A stretch of 34,285 nt of DNA from Liminaster sp964567855 (GCA_964567855.1 CAZMOE010000028.1:1-34285), one strand, 5' to 3'. Shown: positions 7,783-15,938, numbered from the stretch's first letter. The notes: a model not told the origin generated them from the sequence alone. Numbers and translations are program-made.

Positions 7783-8964
7783 TTATAACTTGGCCTTGGC
7801 CTCGACACTGCCCATATTGGCAGCTGTCTTGAAATGCTTGCGCGCCATCATGGCATTGGCAGCCACTTTGCCGCATCCGCCTTCATAAATTACTCCCAGC
7901 ATGTAATAAGAGCGGGCGCTCCCCGAAGCCGTGAAGCTCTTGACAGCCTCCAGCCCATCACCGTTTTCATAAGCCTTCATGCCGGCGTCATAATTGGCAT
8001 CCGGCTTTTCCACCTCCGGCTTGGCAACCGGTTCCGGTTCCGGAGCTGCAGCAACCGGGGCCTCACTTACGGTCTTTACCTCAGTTTTCGCAGCCGGCGC
8101 CGGCTGGGGCTCTTGTGGACGGGAAACAGCCGTCGAATCCACAGCCGCGGCAGCAGAACCCTGTGGAGCGGAATCCTTTCCTGTGAAAACAAAATAGGCA
8201 ATCACCGCAAGCACTGCAATAGCAATGATAGCGATACCCTTGCCGTTGCCCCCGCCGCTTTTGGGCTGCAAAGGTACACGTTGTCCCTTTGAGCCTTTAG
8301 ATTCTTCCCCTTTTTCCGCTACCGGAGGCACTGCTACCGGCGCCACGGTTTGTTTGACTTCGGGCTGCACAGGTTTGACCTCCGGCTTGCAGGCCTCCAT
8401 CAGTTCTTTCTCTATTTCGGCCTTTGCCTCTGCCACGTCAAGATCGCGGGCCTTCTGGTCCATAATCTGCCGGCTTCCGCGATCGATGGTTCCCCCGGTG
8501 GTAAGCAATAACTGCTGGAATGCAAGACGATACTCATTGATGGCCTTCTTCTCGCACTCCACACAACGGTTCTTTCCTTTCACTTTACAGTCGAAACAGA
8601 TATTCCGGCCGCACTTCGGACAGCGGGCATGCTTCTCATCGAGAGGATTGCCGCAGACCTCACAGAATTTCTCCTCCGCAGCGCCACCGCTCATTACAAT
8701 TGTCGTATTGTTTACGGTTGAAGACGAATCGACATGGGTGGTGGTAATATTATTGTTCTCCGTCGTAGTAGAACTGATTCCGCCGGTCACGTTGGCTCTT
8801 GCTCCAGCCGCAATGATAGGTGCCTTTCCATCTGCAGATCCGGTATTCGGATTCTGTTTGTTCGATACCTCTTCTCTCTCGATCTCGGCGCCACAGTTCT
8901 GGCAAAACCGTTCACCAGCTTCAAGTTTTTCCCCGCATTCGGGACAAAATTTCAAATCACTCAT
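7783..8964 (-). CDS. zinc-ribbon, transmembrane, Sel1-like repeat protein
   Basis: This 393-aa protein opens with a zinc ribbon (Cys 7, 10, 21, 24 in CPEC...CQNC). A second, denser Cys-rich module at residues 101-137 has CEVC, CPKC, CFDC and CVEC pairs, enough for two zinc sites. An Ala/Pro/Lys-rich linker leads to one membrane segment at about 243-261 (IAIIAIAVLAVIAYFVF). After a Pro/Ala/Glu-rich spacer, the last ~70 residues (YDAGMKAYENGDG, SYYMLGVIYEGG, ARKHFKTAANMGSVEAKAKL) read as one or two Sel1/TPR repeats. With no signal peptide, the N-terminal zinc part is probably cytoplasmic and the repeats periplasmic. It lies 18 bases after the small unknown gene. It looks like a link between the cytoplasmic zinc-ribbon proteins and the exported ones. 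Confidence 0.75.
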   Translation of the reverse strand: MSDLKFCPECGEKLEAGERFCQNCGAEIEREEVSNKQNPNTGSADGKAPIIAAGARANVTGGISSTTTENNNITTTHVDSSSTVNNTTIVMSGGAAEEKFCEVCGNPLDEKHARCPKCGRNICFDCKVKGKNRCVECEKKAINEYRLAFQQLLLTTGGTIDRGSRQIMDQKARDLDVAEAKAEIEKELMEACKPEVKPVQPEVKQTVAPVAVPPVAEKGEESKGSKGQRVPLQPKSGGGNGKGIAIIAIAVLAVIAYFVFTGKDSAPQGSAAAAVDSTAVSRPQEPQPAPAAKTEVKTVSEAPVAAAPEPEPVAKPEVEKPDANYDAGMKAYENGDGLEAVKSFTASGSARSYYMLGVIYEGGCGKVAANAMMARKHFKTAANMGSVEAKAKL

Positions 8965-8982
8965 ATAGTTGGTTCCTTTTTA

Positions 8983-9444
8983 TCATTTTCCTCTATTCAT
9001 ATCACCGGAAGCACTTTCCCGTTTCAGGCGTTTCTTCAGCTTACGCGGCAAACGGCGTCCGCGCCCGACGAAGACCATAGCCGGATCGTCTGCGGTCTCT
9101 GCTGCATTGCCGGCAGCGTCATCCACTCCCTGTCGGGTGCCCCCGTCTAAAAATATAGAACCTCCCACAGACTGTGAAATGATTTCCGGCACACGGATTT
9201 CCGTTCCATCAGTCAGTTGAAGAGCTTCCACAAGAAAATAACCGTTCTCCTCTTCCACTTTACCGACCACGCCGATGCGCTGACCGTCAAACGGGGCGAA
9301 GAAAGTATCTCCGGCGGGCAAGGTAGCGGCACGATAAAGCTTGTAGGTCGTTCCGTCATCCGTTGTCACCATGGCCACCTTTCCTTCCGATTTCGATCCG
9401 GCATGGAGCAAGGTGTAAGTTATCGTTCCATTGATTACTGCCAT
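8983..9444 (-). CDS. small uncharacterised protein with basic C-terminal tail
   Basis: I do not recognise this 153-aa protein. Residues 1-95 are strand-rich (GTITYTLLHAG, KVAMVTTDDGTTYKLYR, FDGQRIGVVGKVEEENGYFLVEAL) and look like one small beta barrel, possibly OB-like. A Gly/Ala/Asp-rich stretch follows. The end is strongly basic, with GRGRRLPRKLKKRLKRE at about residues 127-143. There is no signal peptide or membrane segment, so it is probably cytoplasmic. The basic tail could bind nucleic acid, a membrane surface or the acidic coiled coil of the SPFH-type protein encoded 48 bases upstream. Its fixed place between two zinc-ribbon genes argues that it is a real gene. Confidence 0.6.
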   Translation of the reverse strand: MAVINGTITYTLLHAGSKSEGKVAMVTTDDGTTYKLYRAATLPAGDTFFAPFDGQRIGVVGKVEEENGYFLVEALQLTDGTEIRVPEIISQSVGGSIFLDGGTRQGVDDAAGNAAETADDPAMVFVGRGRRLPRKLKKRLKRESASGDMNRGK

Positions 9445-9492
9445 ATTTTTCTTTGCGTTTATTCAAATATGAACCGTTTCCATTATCATCTC

Positions 9493-11838
9493 TCAAATAC
9501 CTGCACCGCAGTCGGGACAGAATTTCGCACCTGCTTCCAGTTCGGCGCCGCATTCGGGGCACCTCTCTGCTGCCGCAGCCGCTGTTTTCTGGACGGGCTG
9601 CTGCGGCGTTACCGGCTGCACGACATACTGTTGCGGAGCGGGCTGCGCGGGCTGTGAACCGCGGGTCGTATAGTCGAGAGCCCGGTCATAAGCGGTATCC
9701 ATACGTTCCTCCTGACGACGTATGCGCTCATCGCGCTCACGAAGCTGACGGTCTTTGTCGGCCATCTGTTCCTGTGTCCGGCGCTCCTTGTCTTCCGCCT
9801 TTTGTGCCTGTATGCCCCCGGCCATTGCCATCATCTCACGCATCATCTGGAACATCTGACTCTGGTTTTCGCGATGCTCCGCATCCCGTGCGGCACGCTC
9901 GCTGTCCAGCCGGGCATCGGCCCTCTGCCGTTGTTCCTCCAGCCTTTCGTTGGCCTCCCGTTCGGCTTGCGCACTGTAACGGTTCTGAGCATAGGCCACG
10001 GCGGCATCACCGCCATTCAAGGCCCATACTTTTTCGTCGCTCAGCTCCTTGGCACCTTCCCACTTGAGCCGTTCCATCTCTTCCGCACTCTTCAGGCGGC
10101 TTTTCTCGATATCGGCCTCATGTCGGCGCTGATTCTCCCGTGCAGTCTCTTCGGCCTGCTGCATGGCCAGGAACTGATCGAACTGAGTGTCATCGGCCTC
10201 CCGCTGCAGGTCATGTATACGCCTTACGTCTTCAAAATCCATATTGCGGCGCCGTTGCTCCAGATCCAACTGGGATTCGGCTACAGCGCGCTGCTTGTCC
10301 AGCTCCTTGTAGAAACGGAAATCTTCATAATCATCCCGTAATGCAACAAGATCCAGTTCCTTCCTGACAATCATTTCAGCCTTCTCAGCCTCTCCTTCGA
10401 GACGAATGCGTTCAAATTCTATACCGTCACGCAATTGCATCATCTCCAATGCAACGCTGCGCTGATATTCGTCCTTCTGCAACCGGTGCTGCAAAACCCG
10501 GAGTTCCTCTTCCCTCACAAGTCCCGTCTTATAGATCTCAGCAAGGGCCGCATCACGCTCGTCGTCGCTTTGCGCCTCCCGGACAATACGTTCATTGGCC
10601 AGCAGACGCTTGAATTTTTCCAATTCGTCCTCACGAAGCAAATTGTCGCGGTTGACGGCATCCAGCTGCCGCTGTATTTCCACCTCGGAAGAGGCCTCAT
10701 GCAAAAGCTGAGCGGTTTCAACATCGGCCAGACGGTTCTTGAAATCATTGGTACGACGAAGATAATCCAGTTCGGCCTCTGAAAGATACAACTCACGACT
10801 TAAAGCCGAAAAGCGATCCAAATCCTCATTGCCGGCAGAAATCTCTACGATACGGACAATGGAAAGCCCGAAAAAGGTTTCGGCTGCGATCTCATTCAAC
10901 CGTGCCTTGATCGTGTCATGCAGCTCTTTCGGTATGCGGCTGGCGGTCAATTCTACGTCATAAAGCACATCCTGTAGCGTAACACGGACTGCATCGCAAA
11001 TTTCATCGACAATACCGGCCGTGTTAAGCTGCTGGCGATCGGTCAGATAATGAATTATAAAACGTTCCGGATCCGAAATCTTGAAATAGGCGTTTACACC
11101 GACCTCCATTTCCAGATAGCGCGTCCGGATCCGCATGGGAACAAAATTCTTGTAGTCATCCACGCCCGCCTGTTTGGCTCCGACAAGCATAGGGAAAGCC
11201 TTGTCAAGCAAAATAACGACGGAAAAGGCAGCGCCACGTTTCGCATTTTCCAGGATAGCGCTCTGCTGACGGGCATAAAGGCCCTCGGCAGTCAGTTCCT
11301 CGGGAGCCTCCTCCCGTTTCTTTTCCCGGCTCCGGAAAAGACCGGTAATAATCTGCCAGCCACGACGTAATGCGGAAACGAAACCTCCGGAAACTTCCTC
11401 AGGAGTTTCCACAAAGTCATACGTACCGCCGCTGATCGAGGCAATTGTCCGTCCGTTGGCACGGATATAAGCGGTCGTTCCCTCGGAAATGATAATGCCC
11501 TGAATCTTACGATAGGAAGCGAACTCCGCCTCGCTGATCACACGGGCGACCTGACCGGGCTGTATGTTCCAGTAAATCCTGCCGCCGGCCGCATTCATAT
11601 CGGGAGCCGCCGTGACGGCCGAAGCCTTTTCTATCACGTCACTTCCGGTAGCTGAAGCCTCCGGCAAAACTTCCGATACAGCCATCAGTTTATGACCGCA
11701 TCGGGTACAGAATTTTGCGCCAGGTTTCAATGGCGCACCACATTGCGGACATTCTGCCGCAACATTTATTTTCTCTCCGCAATGCGTGCAAAATTTTGCA
11801 TTGGGACGAAGCGGTTCGTTACATTTCGGACAATTCAT
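9493..11838 (-). CDS. SPFH (band 7)/coiled-coil protein with zinc ribbons at both ends
   Basis: This 781-aa protein carries two N-terminal zinc ribbons (Cys 3, 6, 17, 20 and Cys 30, 33, 44, 47) and a third in its last ~25 residues (CPECG...FCPDCG). Residues about 85-370 resemble SPFH/band 7 proteins of the YdjI or virion-core-like branch: PGQVARVISE, an IRTRYLEMEVGVNAYFKISDP strand pair, a helix with VDEICDAVRVTLQDVL, and IVRIVEISAG near the end. From about 375 to 700 it is a long charged coiled coil rich in Glu, Arg and Gln. The final stretch before the last ribbon is Pro/Gln-rich. There is no signal peptide or clear membrane segment. SPFH proteins form membrane-bound oligomeric rings or lattices, so a peripheral inner-membrane scaffold is likely. 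It lies 61 bases after the C25-like gene. Confidence 0.8.
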   Translation of the reverse strand: MNCPKCNEPLRPNAKFCTHCGEKINVAAECPQCGAPLKPGAKFCTRCGHKLMAVSEVLPEASATGSDVIEKASAVTAAPDMNAAGGRIYWNIQPGQVARVISEAEFASYRKIQGIIISEGTTAYIRANGRTIASISGGTYDFVETPEEVSGGFVSALRRGWQIITGLFRSREKKREEAPEELTAEGLYARQQSAILENAKRGAAFSVVILLDKAFPMLVGAKQAGVDDYKNFVPMRIRTRYLEMEVGVNAYFKISDPERFIIHYLTDRQQLNTAGIVDEICDAVRVTLQDVLYDVELTASRIPKELHDTIKARLNEIAAETFFGLSIVRIVEISAGNEDLDRFSALSRELYLSEAELDYLRRTNDFKNRLADVETAQLLHEASSEVEIQRQLDAVNRDNLLREDELEKFKRLLANERIVREAQSDDERDAALAEIYKTGLVREEELRVLQHRLQKDEYQRSVALEMMQLRDGIEFERIRLEGEAEKAEMIVRKELDLVALRDDYEDFRFYKELDKQRAVAESQLDLEQRRRNMDFEDVRRIHDLQREADDTQFDQFLAMQQAEETARENQRRHEADIEKSRLKSAEEMERLKWEGAKELSDEKVWALNGGDAAVAYAQNRYSAQAEREANERLEEQRQRADARLDSERAARDAEHRENQSQMFQMMREMMAMAGGIQAQKAEDKERRTQEQMADKDRQLRERDERIRRQEERMDTAYDRALDYTTRGSQPAQPAPQQYVVQPVTPQQPVQKTAAAAAERCPECGAELEAGAKFCPDCGAGI

Positions 11839-11899
11839 AACAGTATCTTGTTTTTAGTTCTTGATTGACGATATTTTTACTTCCCAAACCTCCGGAGCA

Positions 11900-13642
11900 T
11901 CAGCGGGAACCGAACACATCCTTTATTTTACCCTCCCCATCGGTAATGACGGTCATCCGCAGAAGAGCCTGACCGTTGGCCTGAGCGCAGTCGTAGTCGA
12001 ACCTCATCTCTTTACGTCCGTCGGCATAAGTAAGCTGGAACACGCTGTCCGCCGGGCGGGGAGCCATCCCGTAATTGGCATAAAGATAGCTGCCGAGATT
12101 TTCATGAATCTTCTTTATATTGGTATCGACAGCACCACGCACCCGTTGAAGTAATGAGGAGGTTCCGTTGTCGTCCGAGACCTCAATACGTTCTGCCTTA
12201 CAGCCCAGCGAAACGTTACCGGACAAGAACGGCACCTGCTTGGCAGCGGAAACTGCCAGCTTTTTCCCGCCCTGAACCTGCATGTAAAGCGTCGGATCCC
12301 CGTAGAGATTGAATTCGACAGCCGTCAGCGCAGCAAATAAATCATCTGAAGGACAGCTATCCAGAACAGCGCGGCAAGCGGCCCAGAAAGCATCACCGGC
12401 CAGATATCCGCCAAGCATTCCATTCATAAAGGTAACAGCCATCACATCGGCGTGGCAGACGGTTGCCGACGAAGGTGTGGACCCCTGCGCATCGACGGCA
12501 CCCCATGCCACACGCGACGAACCGACAAACAGCAGTGTCTGCGCCGAAAAGGCCGATAAAAGCATGCTGTGGGCCTTGTCATAACCGATAAAACGGCCGC
12601 CATAACAGGCTTCGCACATCACGATATTCGGCTTCCGGCAGGAGGCAAGGTGTTCTGGAGCAAGTACCCCGACGGCACCGGATTTCCCCACGGGAACTCC
12701 GAAATAGCCACGCGCCTCCGGCGCATCGGAGCCATGCAGATTATAATAATAAAGCGAGGCTTCCGTGTGAAAAATCTGATCGACATTGGAGATATTTACC
12801 TCCGGCGACAGAATCAGCCGATGATAGTAATAGGCAGAAGAAAGCCGGCCGTCAAAATTGCGCAGATAACCGCCGTTCACCAGTTCAGCTGCGACACGGA
12901 CGGAAACATTCTTCCAATTGGGATCGCATTGTCCATAAGCACCGAGCATGGAAATACCTGCGGAATTTTCAAGGTCGCGGTTCAGATAGGAGATCAGATC
13001 TGAGGCCACCGCATCGGTGGCGAAAGGTAAACGACCGACGATAAACACCGGCTCATATTTGAAAATCTCTCTATTCTCCAGCAAAGGCAACATTTCACTG
13101 CCGTAAGGATAGGCATATAAAATATCGGTATCGATCGTGTCGTCGTTCTTATCTCCGGCAATGTAATGGCGAATACACGGCATGGGGATAATGTCGTCGC
13201 CACCCAGGATGAAAAGATAATGCATAGCGTCATTCTTATCCCACTTCTCGCTGGTATAGGCATCCATCAAGATAGACATGTAGTCCCACACTTCGCTGCC
13301 CGCATCCAGACTGACAGTTCTGCTGCTCCACAGGGAGGGCTTCTTATGATACGTATAACAACCGGCATCCACTATCCGATAGTCGACGCCGAACGTCCGC
13401 TTCATCTCTACAAATTCCTTTAAAAGAGCTTCGACGGCTTTCTTCTCCATCCTTAATTTCGAGGCCAGAAGAGTAATATTTGTCAATATCAACCCTCTTA
13501 CACCCTCGTCACCCGCCTTTACAGCAGAAGAAACGGAACCCTCCGATTCCCTGCCGGCAACATCGGCGATCTGCGTCCCGCATTCCGGACAGAAACGCGC
13601 GGAGGCATCGGTTATCATTACACCACATTCCGGACAAAACAT
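11900..13642 (-). CDS. gingipain-like (C25, clan CD) peptidase with N-terminal zinc ribbon
   Basis: This 580-aa protein has an N-terminal zinc ribbon (Cys 3, 6, 18, 21) and no signal peptide. The core fits a clan CD cysteine peptidase of the C25 type. NLHGSD at 301-306 provides the His-Gly catalytic His (H303). EACYGG at 344-349 provides the nucleophile (C346) after a hydrophobic strand (NIVMC). FNLYGDPTLY at 444-453 matches the GDPxL signature near the end of C25 catalytic domains. LFILGGDDIIP at 143-153 and VFIVGRLPF at 199-207 match earlier strands of the gingipain alpha/beta domain. Known C25 enzymes are exported and autoprocessed; this one appears cytoplasmic, with a different tail domain (about 460-580). 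Regulated cleavage inside the cell is therefore the likely role. A CHAT or caspase label is possible because they share the clan, but GDPxL favours C25. Confidence 0.75.
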   Translation of the reverse strand: MFCPECGVMITDASARFCPECGTQIADVAGRESEGSVSSAVKAGDEGVRGLILTNITLLASKLRMEKKAVEALLKEFVEMKRTFGVDYRIVDAGCYTYHKKPSLWSSRTVSLDAGSEVWDYMSILMDAYTSEKWDKNDAMHYLFILGGDDIIPMPCIRHYIAGDKNDDTIDTDILYAYPYGSEMLPLLENREIFKYEPVFIVGRLPFATDAVASDLISYLNRDLENSAGISMLGAYGQCDPNWKNVSVRVAAELVNGGYLRNFDGRLSSAYYYHRLILSPEVNISNVDQIFHTEASLYYYNLHGSDAPEARGYFGVPVGKSGAVGVLAPEHLASCRKPNIVMCEACYGGRFIGYDKAHSMLLSAFSAQTLLFVGSSRVAWGAVDAQGSTPSSATVCHADVMAVTFMNGMLGGYLAGDAFWAACRAVLDSCPSDDLFAALTAVEFNLYGDPTLYMQVQGGKKLAVSAAKQVPFLSGNVSLGCKAERIEVSDDNGTSSLLQRVRGAVDTNIKKIHENLGSYLYANYGMAPRPADSVFQLTYADGRKEMRFDYDCAQANGQALLRMTVITDGEGKIKDVFGSR

Positions 13643-13703
13643 AACTTTCTTATTTACGGATAGACTGTTAAACCTTTAAATTTACGACACAAAAAGCTGA
13701 CAA

Positions 13704-15173
13704 TCACTTGATATATTTCTCACGACGGCTCGAGACCCCGACCACATAGTTGCGGGCCTCTTCCGTATTCAGACGGGAAGAAAGATGATTGTATAACTGC
13801 TCATAATTATAACCGTTGATATGCGGAAGGGCATTTCCAAGCTTCGTGGTCCCGATGAAAGAGCGGCTCACATTGCCCGCGCCGGTATTATAACTGGCGA
13901 TGACGCAAAGACGCCGGCAGTCGGGATCGGAGACTGAAGCGAACTGATTCATCAGCACCCGGAGATAGGCCGTTCCCAACTCGATGTTCTGCCGAGGCAC
14001 GAACAAATAGCTTCGTGTAGGCACCCAGGACTTTTTATAAACATATTTATAAGCATCCGCACCTCCGGAAGTCGGAACCAGCTGCATCAGACCGTAAGCC
14101 GGAACCCAGCTGGTAGCTTCGGGATTGAAACGAGACTCCTGCTCCATAACGGCATAGATCAACGGTTGCTCGATCTGAAACTTCTCAGAAAATTCTGCAA
14201 CTATATCCTTATATAAAGCGGCATTTTTAGAGAGGTTATCGCTCACAAGCGTCATTTTAACCGACACCACCCGGCGTGTCTTGCCGTCACTGCCCTTCAC
14301 TACACTGCCGGTTTTCGGACTTTGGGCAGCCACGGCCTGGGCGATGAGTTTGTTTTCGCGCACCGAAGCCGATGCAGCGGCTTCACGCTCCCGCACTTTT
14401 TCGTCGGCCCGTCTGCGGGCCTCTTCCCGCCGCGCTGCAAGATCCGAACCTGCGGAAGAACCGTTCTTATCCTTCTGCACCCGGCTTGCCATCGTCTCAC
14501 CTGTGCCGGAAGAGGGTTTCGGCGGTGCCGGAACATTGGAAGATGTTATGTTCAGCGTCCCTCCCTTTACCGTAGGAGCCGGCGGTGCCGCAGGGGCAGT
14601 TCCCGCACCTATGCCGGAAACCTCCGGGATATCCAGCCGATAGGCCGAAAAATCTACAAGCCCTTCCAGGACCGGACGGACAGTCAACGCCTCCGAGACA
14701 TCGACTGCCGAGGCATAAGGACACGTCGACCCGCGGCTGTCAAGCAGGGTAGCAATGGCGGCAGACAAACGTGTCTCGACAATGGCGGCATCTTCGGCCT
14801 CAGTCTCCTCCAAAGCTACCTCGACCGTAATTTCCCCCTTATCGAAATCCACTACCGAACGGGAGCGGAAGTCTTTTCCATACTCTACCCATTCGGTCGG
14901 AGTATTGTCAACGATGGTATCGCCGCCGCCCCACACTTCCCGAACAGAGGAGGCATAACGCATATAATCGGCACGGGCCTTTTCTTCATAAGCCTTATAC
15001 TCTGCAAGCATTGCATCGCTATACGCCTCAAAGGAAGAGACAGAGCCAGACATTTCACGCTCGAATTCCTGACGAAGAGAATCGATCGGAGAAAGAGACT
15101 GCGCCGCCAACGGAGCGTAAATCGCTCCCATCACAATCAATAAGAAGCTGTATAAGCATTTTCCATGGTTCAT
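13704..15173 (-). CDS. lytic transglycosylase, MltC-like, exported
   Basis: The frame opens at 15188, but ATG at 15173 has AGGAAAG just upstream and gives a standard signal peptide, so I start there (489 aa; numbers here count from the 15188 ATG). A charged region (about 40-85) leads to WVEYGKDFRSRSVVDFDKG at 100-118. This matches the N-terminal domain (DUF3393) of murein transglycosylase C. A Pro/Ala/Gly-rich linker and a charged helix (about 190-290) follow. The SLT domain has the catalytic Glu at 351 in MEQESRFNPEA, then YGLMQLVP at 365-372 and ASYNTGAGNV at 431-440. It cuts peptidoglycan glycan strands in the periplasm, leaving anhydro-muramyl ends. It is the first gene behind the promoter at 15292-15324, which suggests it opens the wall for the envelope proteins that follow. 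There is no lipobox, unlike MltC of E. coli. Confidence 0.85.
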   Translation of the reverse strand: MNHGKCLYSFLLIVMGAIYAPLAAQSLSPIDSLRQEFEREMSGSVSSFEAYSDAMLAEYKAYEEKARADYMRYASSVREVWGGGDTIVDNTPTEWVEYGKDFRSRSVVDFDKGEITVEVALEETEAEDAAIVETRLSAAIATLLDSRGSTCPYASAVDVSEALTVRPVLEGLVDFSAYRLDIPEVSGIGAGTAPAAPPAPTVKGGTLNITSSNVPAPPKPSSGTGETMASRVQKDKNGSSAGSDLAARREEARRRADEKVREREAAASASVRENKLIAQAVAAQSPKTGSVVKGSDGKTRRVVSVKMTLVSDNLSKNAALYKDIVAEFSEKFQIEQPLIYAVMEQESRFNPEATSWVPAYGLMQLVPTSGGADAYKYVYKKSWVPTRSYLFVPRQNIELGTAYLRVLMNQFASVSDPDCRRLCVIASYNTGAGNVSRSFIGTTKLGNALPHINGYNYEQLYNHLSSRLNTEEARNYVVGVSSRREKYIK

Positions 15174-15291
15174 ATCTTTCCTGGCCATTTATGTAAATAC
15201 AATAAACAATACATCGACAAAAACAATAAAATTCTTTTAACACCAGCAACCACCTGCCACCCCGTTAAAACAATAATATTAATATATGGCG

Positions 15292-15324
15292 CAAAAATAG
15301 TAATTTTAGATATATTAACTCAAA
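15292..15324 (-). promoter_or_regulatory. Bacteroidetes-type promoter for the zinc-ribbon/C25 run
   Basis: Read on the minus strand, TTTG (15324-15321) is followed after 21 bases by TATTTTTG (15299-15292). Both boxes fit the Bacteroidetes consensus TTTG-N19-21-TAnnTTTG exactly. The -7 box lies about 118 bases from the ATG at 15173, leaving a leader of about 110 bases that could hold regulatory structure. Confidence 0.7.
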
Positions 15325-15405
15325 AATTATACGCCTATTTAATGCTTATTAACTATAAAATAATTAATATTACCATTATATACTATTAATGTAAAATGTT
15401 TTGCG

Positions 15406-15413
15406 TAAATTTG
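15406..15413 (+). promoter_or_regulatory. possible -7 box for the GNAT gene
   Basis: TAAATTTG fits TAnnTTTG and lies 27 bases before the ATG at 15441, a good distance for a short leader. No TTTG is present 19-21 bases upstream, so only half of the promoter is supported. It would be divergent from the promoter at 15292-15324. Confidence 0.4.
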
Positions 15414-15440
15414 ACCTTCAAATTTTAAATACACATCTCT

Positions 15441-15938
15441 ATGTTTTCCATACGAAAGGCCCATATCGAAGACATTCCCCTCATCAGGAATATAGCGGAA
15501 ACCGCTTTCCCTGCCACTTATCGTGAAATCCTGACGCCGGAACAAATCGGCTATATGATGGAGTGGATGTATTCGTTGCCGAACCTGCACAAACAAATGA
15601 CCGAAGAAAAACACATTTATTATATAGCCTTCCATGAGGATGATGCCGTCGGCTATGTTTCGATACAGCAGCAGGACGAGGACCTTTTCCATCTCCAGAA
15701 AATTTATCTGCTTCCCGACATGCAGGGACGCGGTCTGGGACGGCAATTGTTCAGCCATGCGTTGCAGCGTATCAAGGAAATCCATCCGGCGCCCTGCAGA
15801 GTCGAGCTGAATGTCAACCGCAGCAACAAGGCAAGCGGCTTCTATGAAAAGATGGGGCTTTCCCGCCTCCGGGAAGGCGATTTCGATATAGGAGGAGGTT
15901 ATTTCATGAACGATTATATCATGGGCATGGATATATGA
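15441..15938 (+). CDS. GNAT family N-acetyltransferase
   Basis: This 165-aa cytoplasmic protein has the full GNAT layout. It begins with FSIRKAHIEDIPLIRNIAE (beta 1 and helix 1). Acetyl-CoA motif A follows at about residues 90-105 as LQKIYLLPDMQGRGLGRQLF, with the pyrophosphate-binding Q-G-R-G-L-G loop. VELNVNRSNKASGFYEKMGL at about 120-140 is the usual C-terminal motif B (N-x-x-A-x-x-F-Y-E-K-x-G). It probably acetylates a small amine, but the substrate cannot be inferred. It is a single gene, divergent from the lytic transglycosylase gene and separated from the EamA unit by its own spacer and promoter. Confidence 0.9.
   Translation: MFSIRKAHIEDIPLIRNIAETAFPATYREILTPEQIGYMMEWMYSLPNLHKQMTEEKHIYYIAFHEDDAVGYVSIQQQDEDLFHLQKIYLLPDMQGRGLGRQLFSHALQRIKEIHPAPCRVELNVNRSNKASGFYEKMGLSRLREGDFDIGGGYFMNDYIMGMDI

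Noticed and set aside
8225..8968. 247-aa open frame (+) opposite the zinc-ribbon/Sel1 gene
   Set aside because: Antisense shadow of a low-complexity gene; Ser/Thr/Pro runs mirror the Ala/Pro/Lys linker.
11900..13642. CHAT-type (TPR-CHAT/caspase effector) assignment
   Set aside because: No TPR repeats and the GDPxL signature favours C25; both belong to clan CD, so the distinction should be tested by profile search.
14322..15143. 273-aa open frame (+) opposite the lytic transglycosylase gene
   Set aside because: Arg/Cys-rich antisense frame over a gene with a complete SLT domain.
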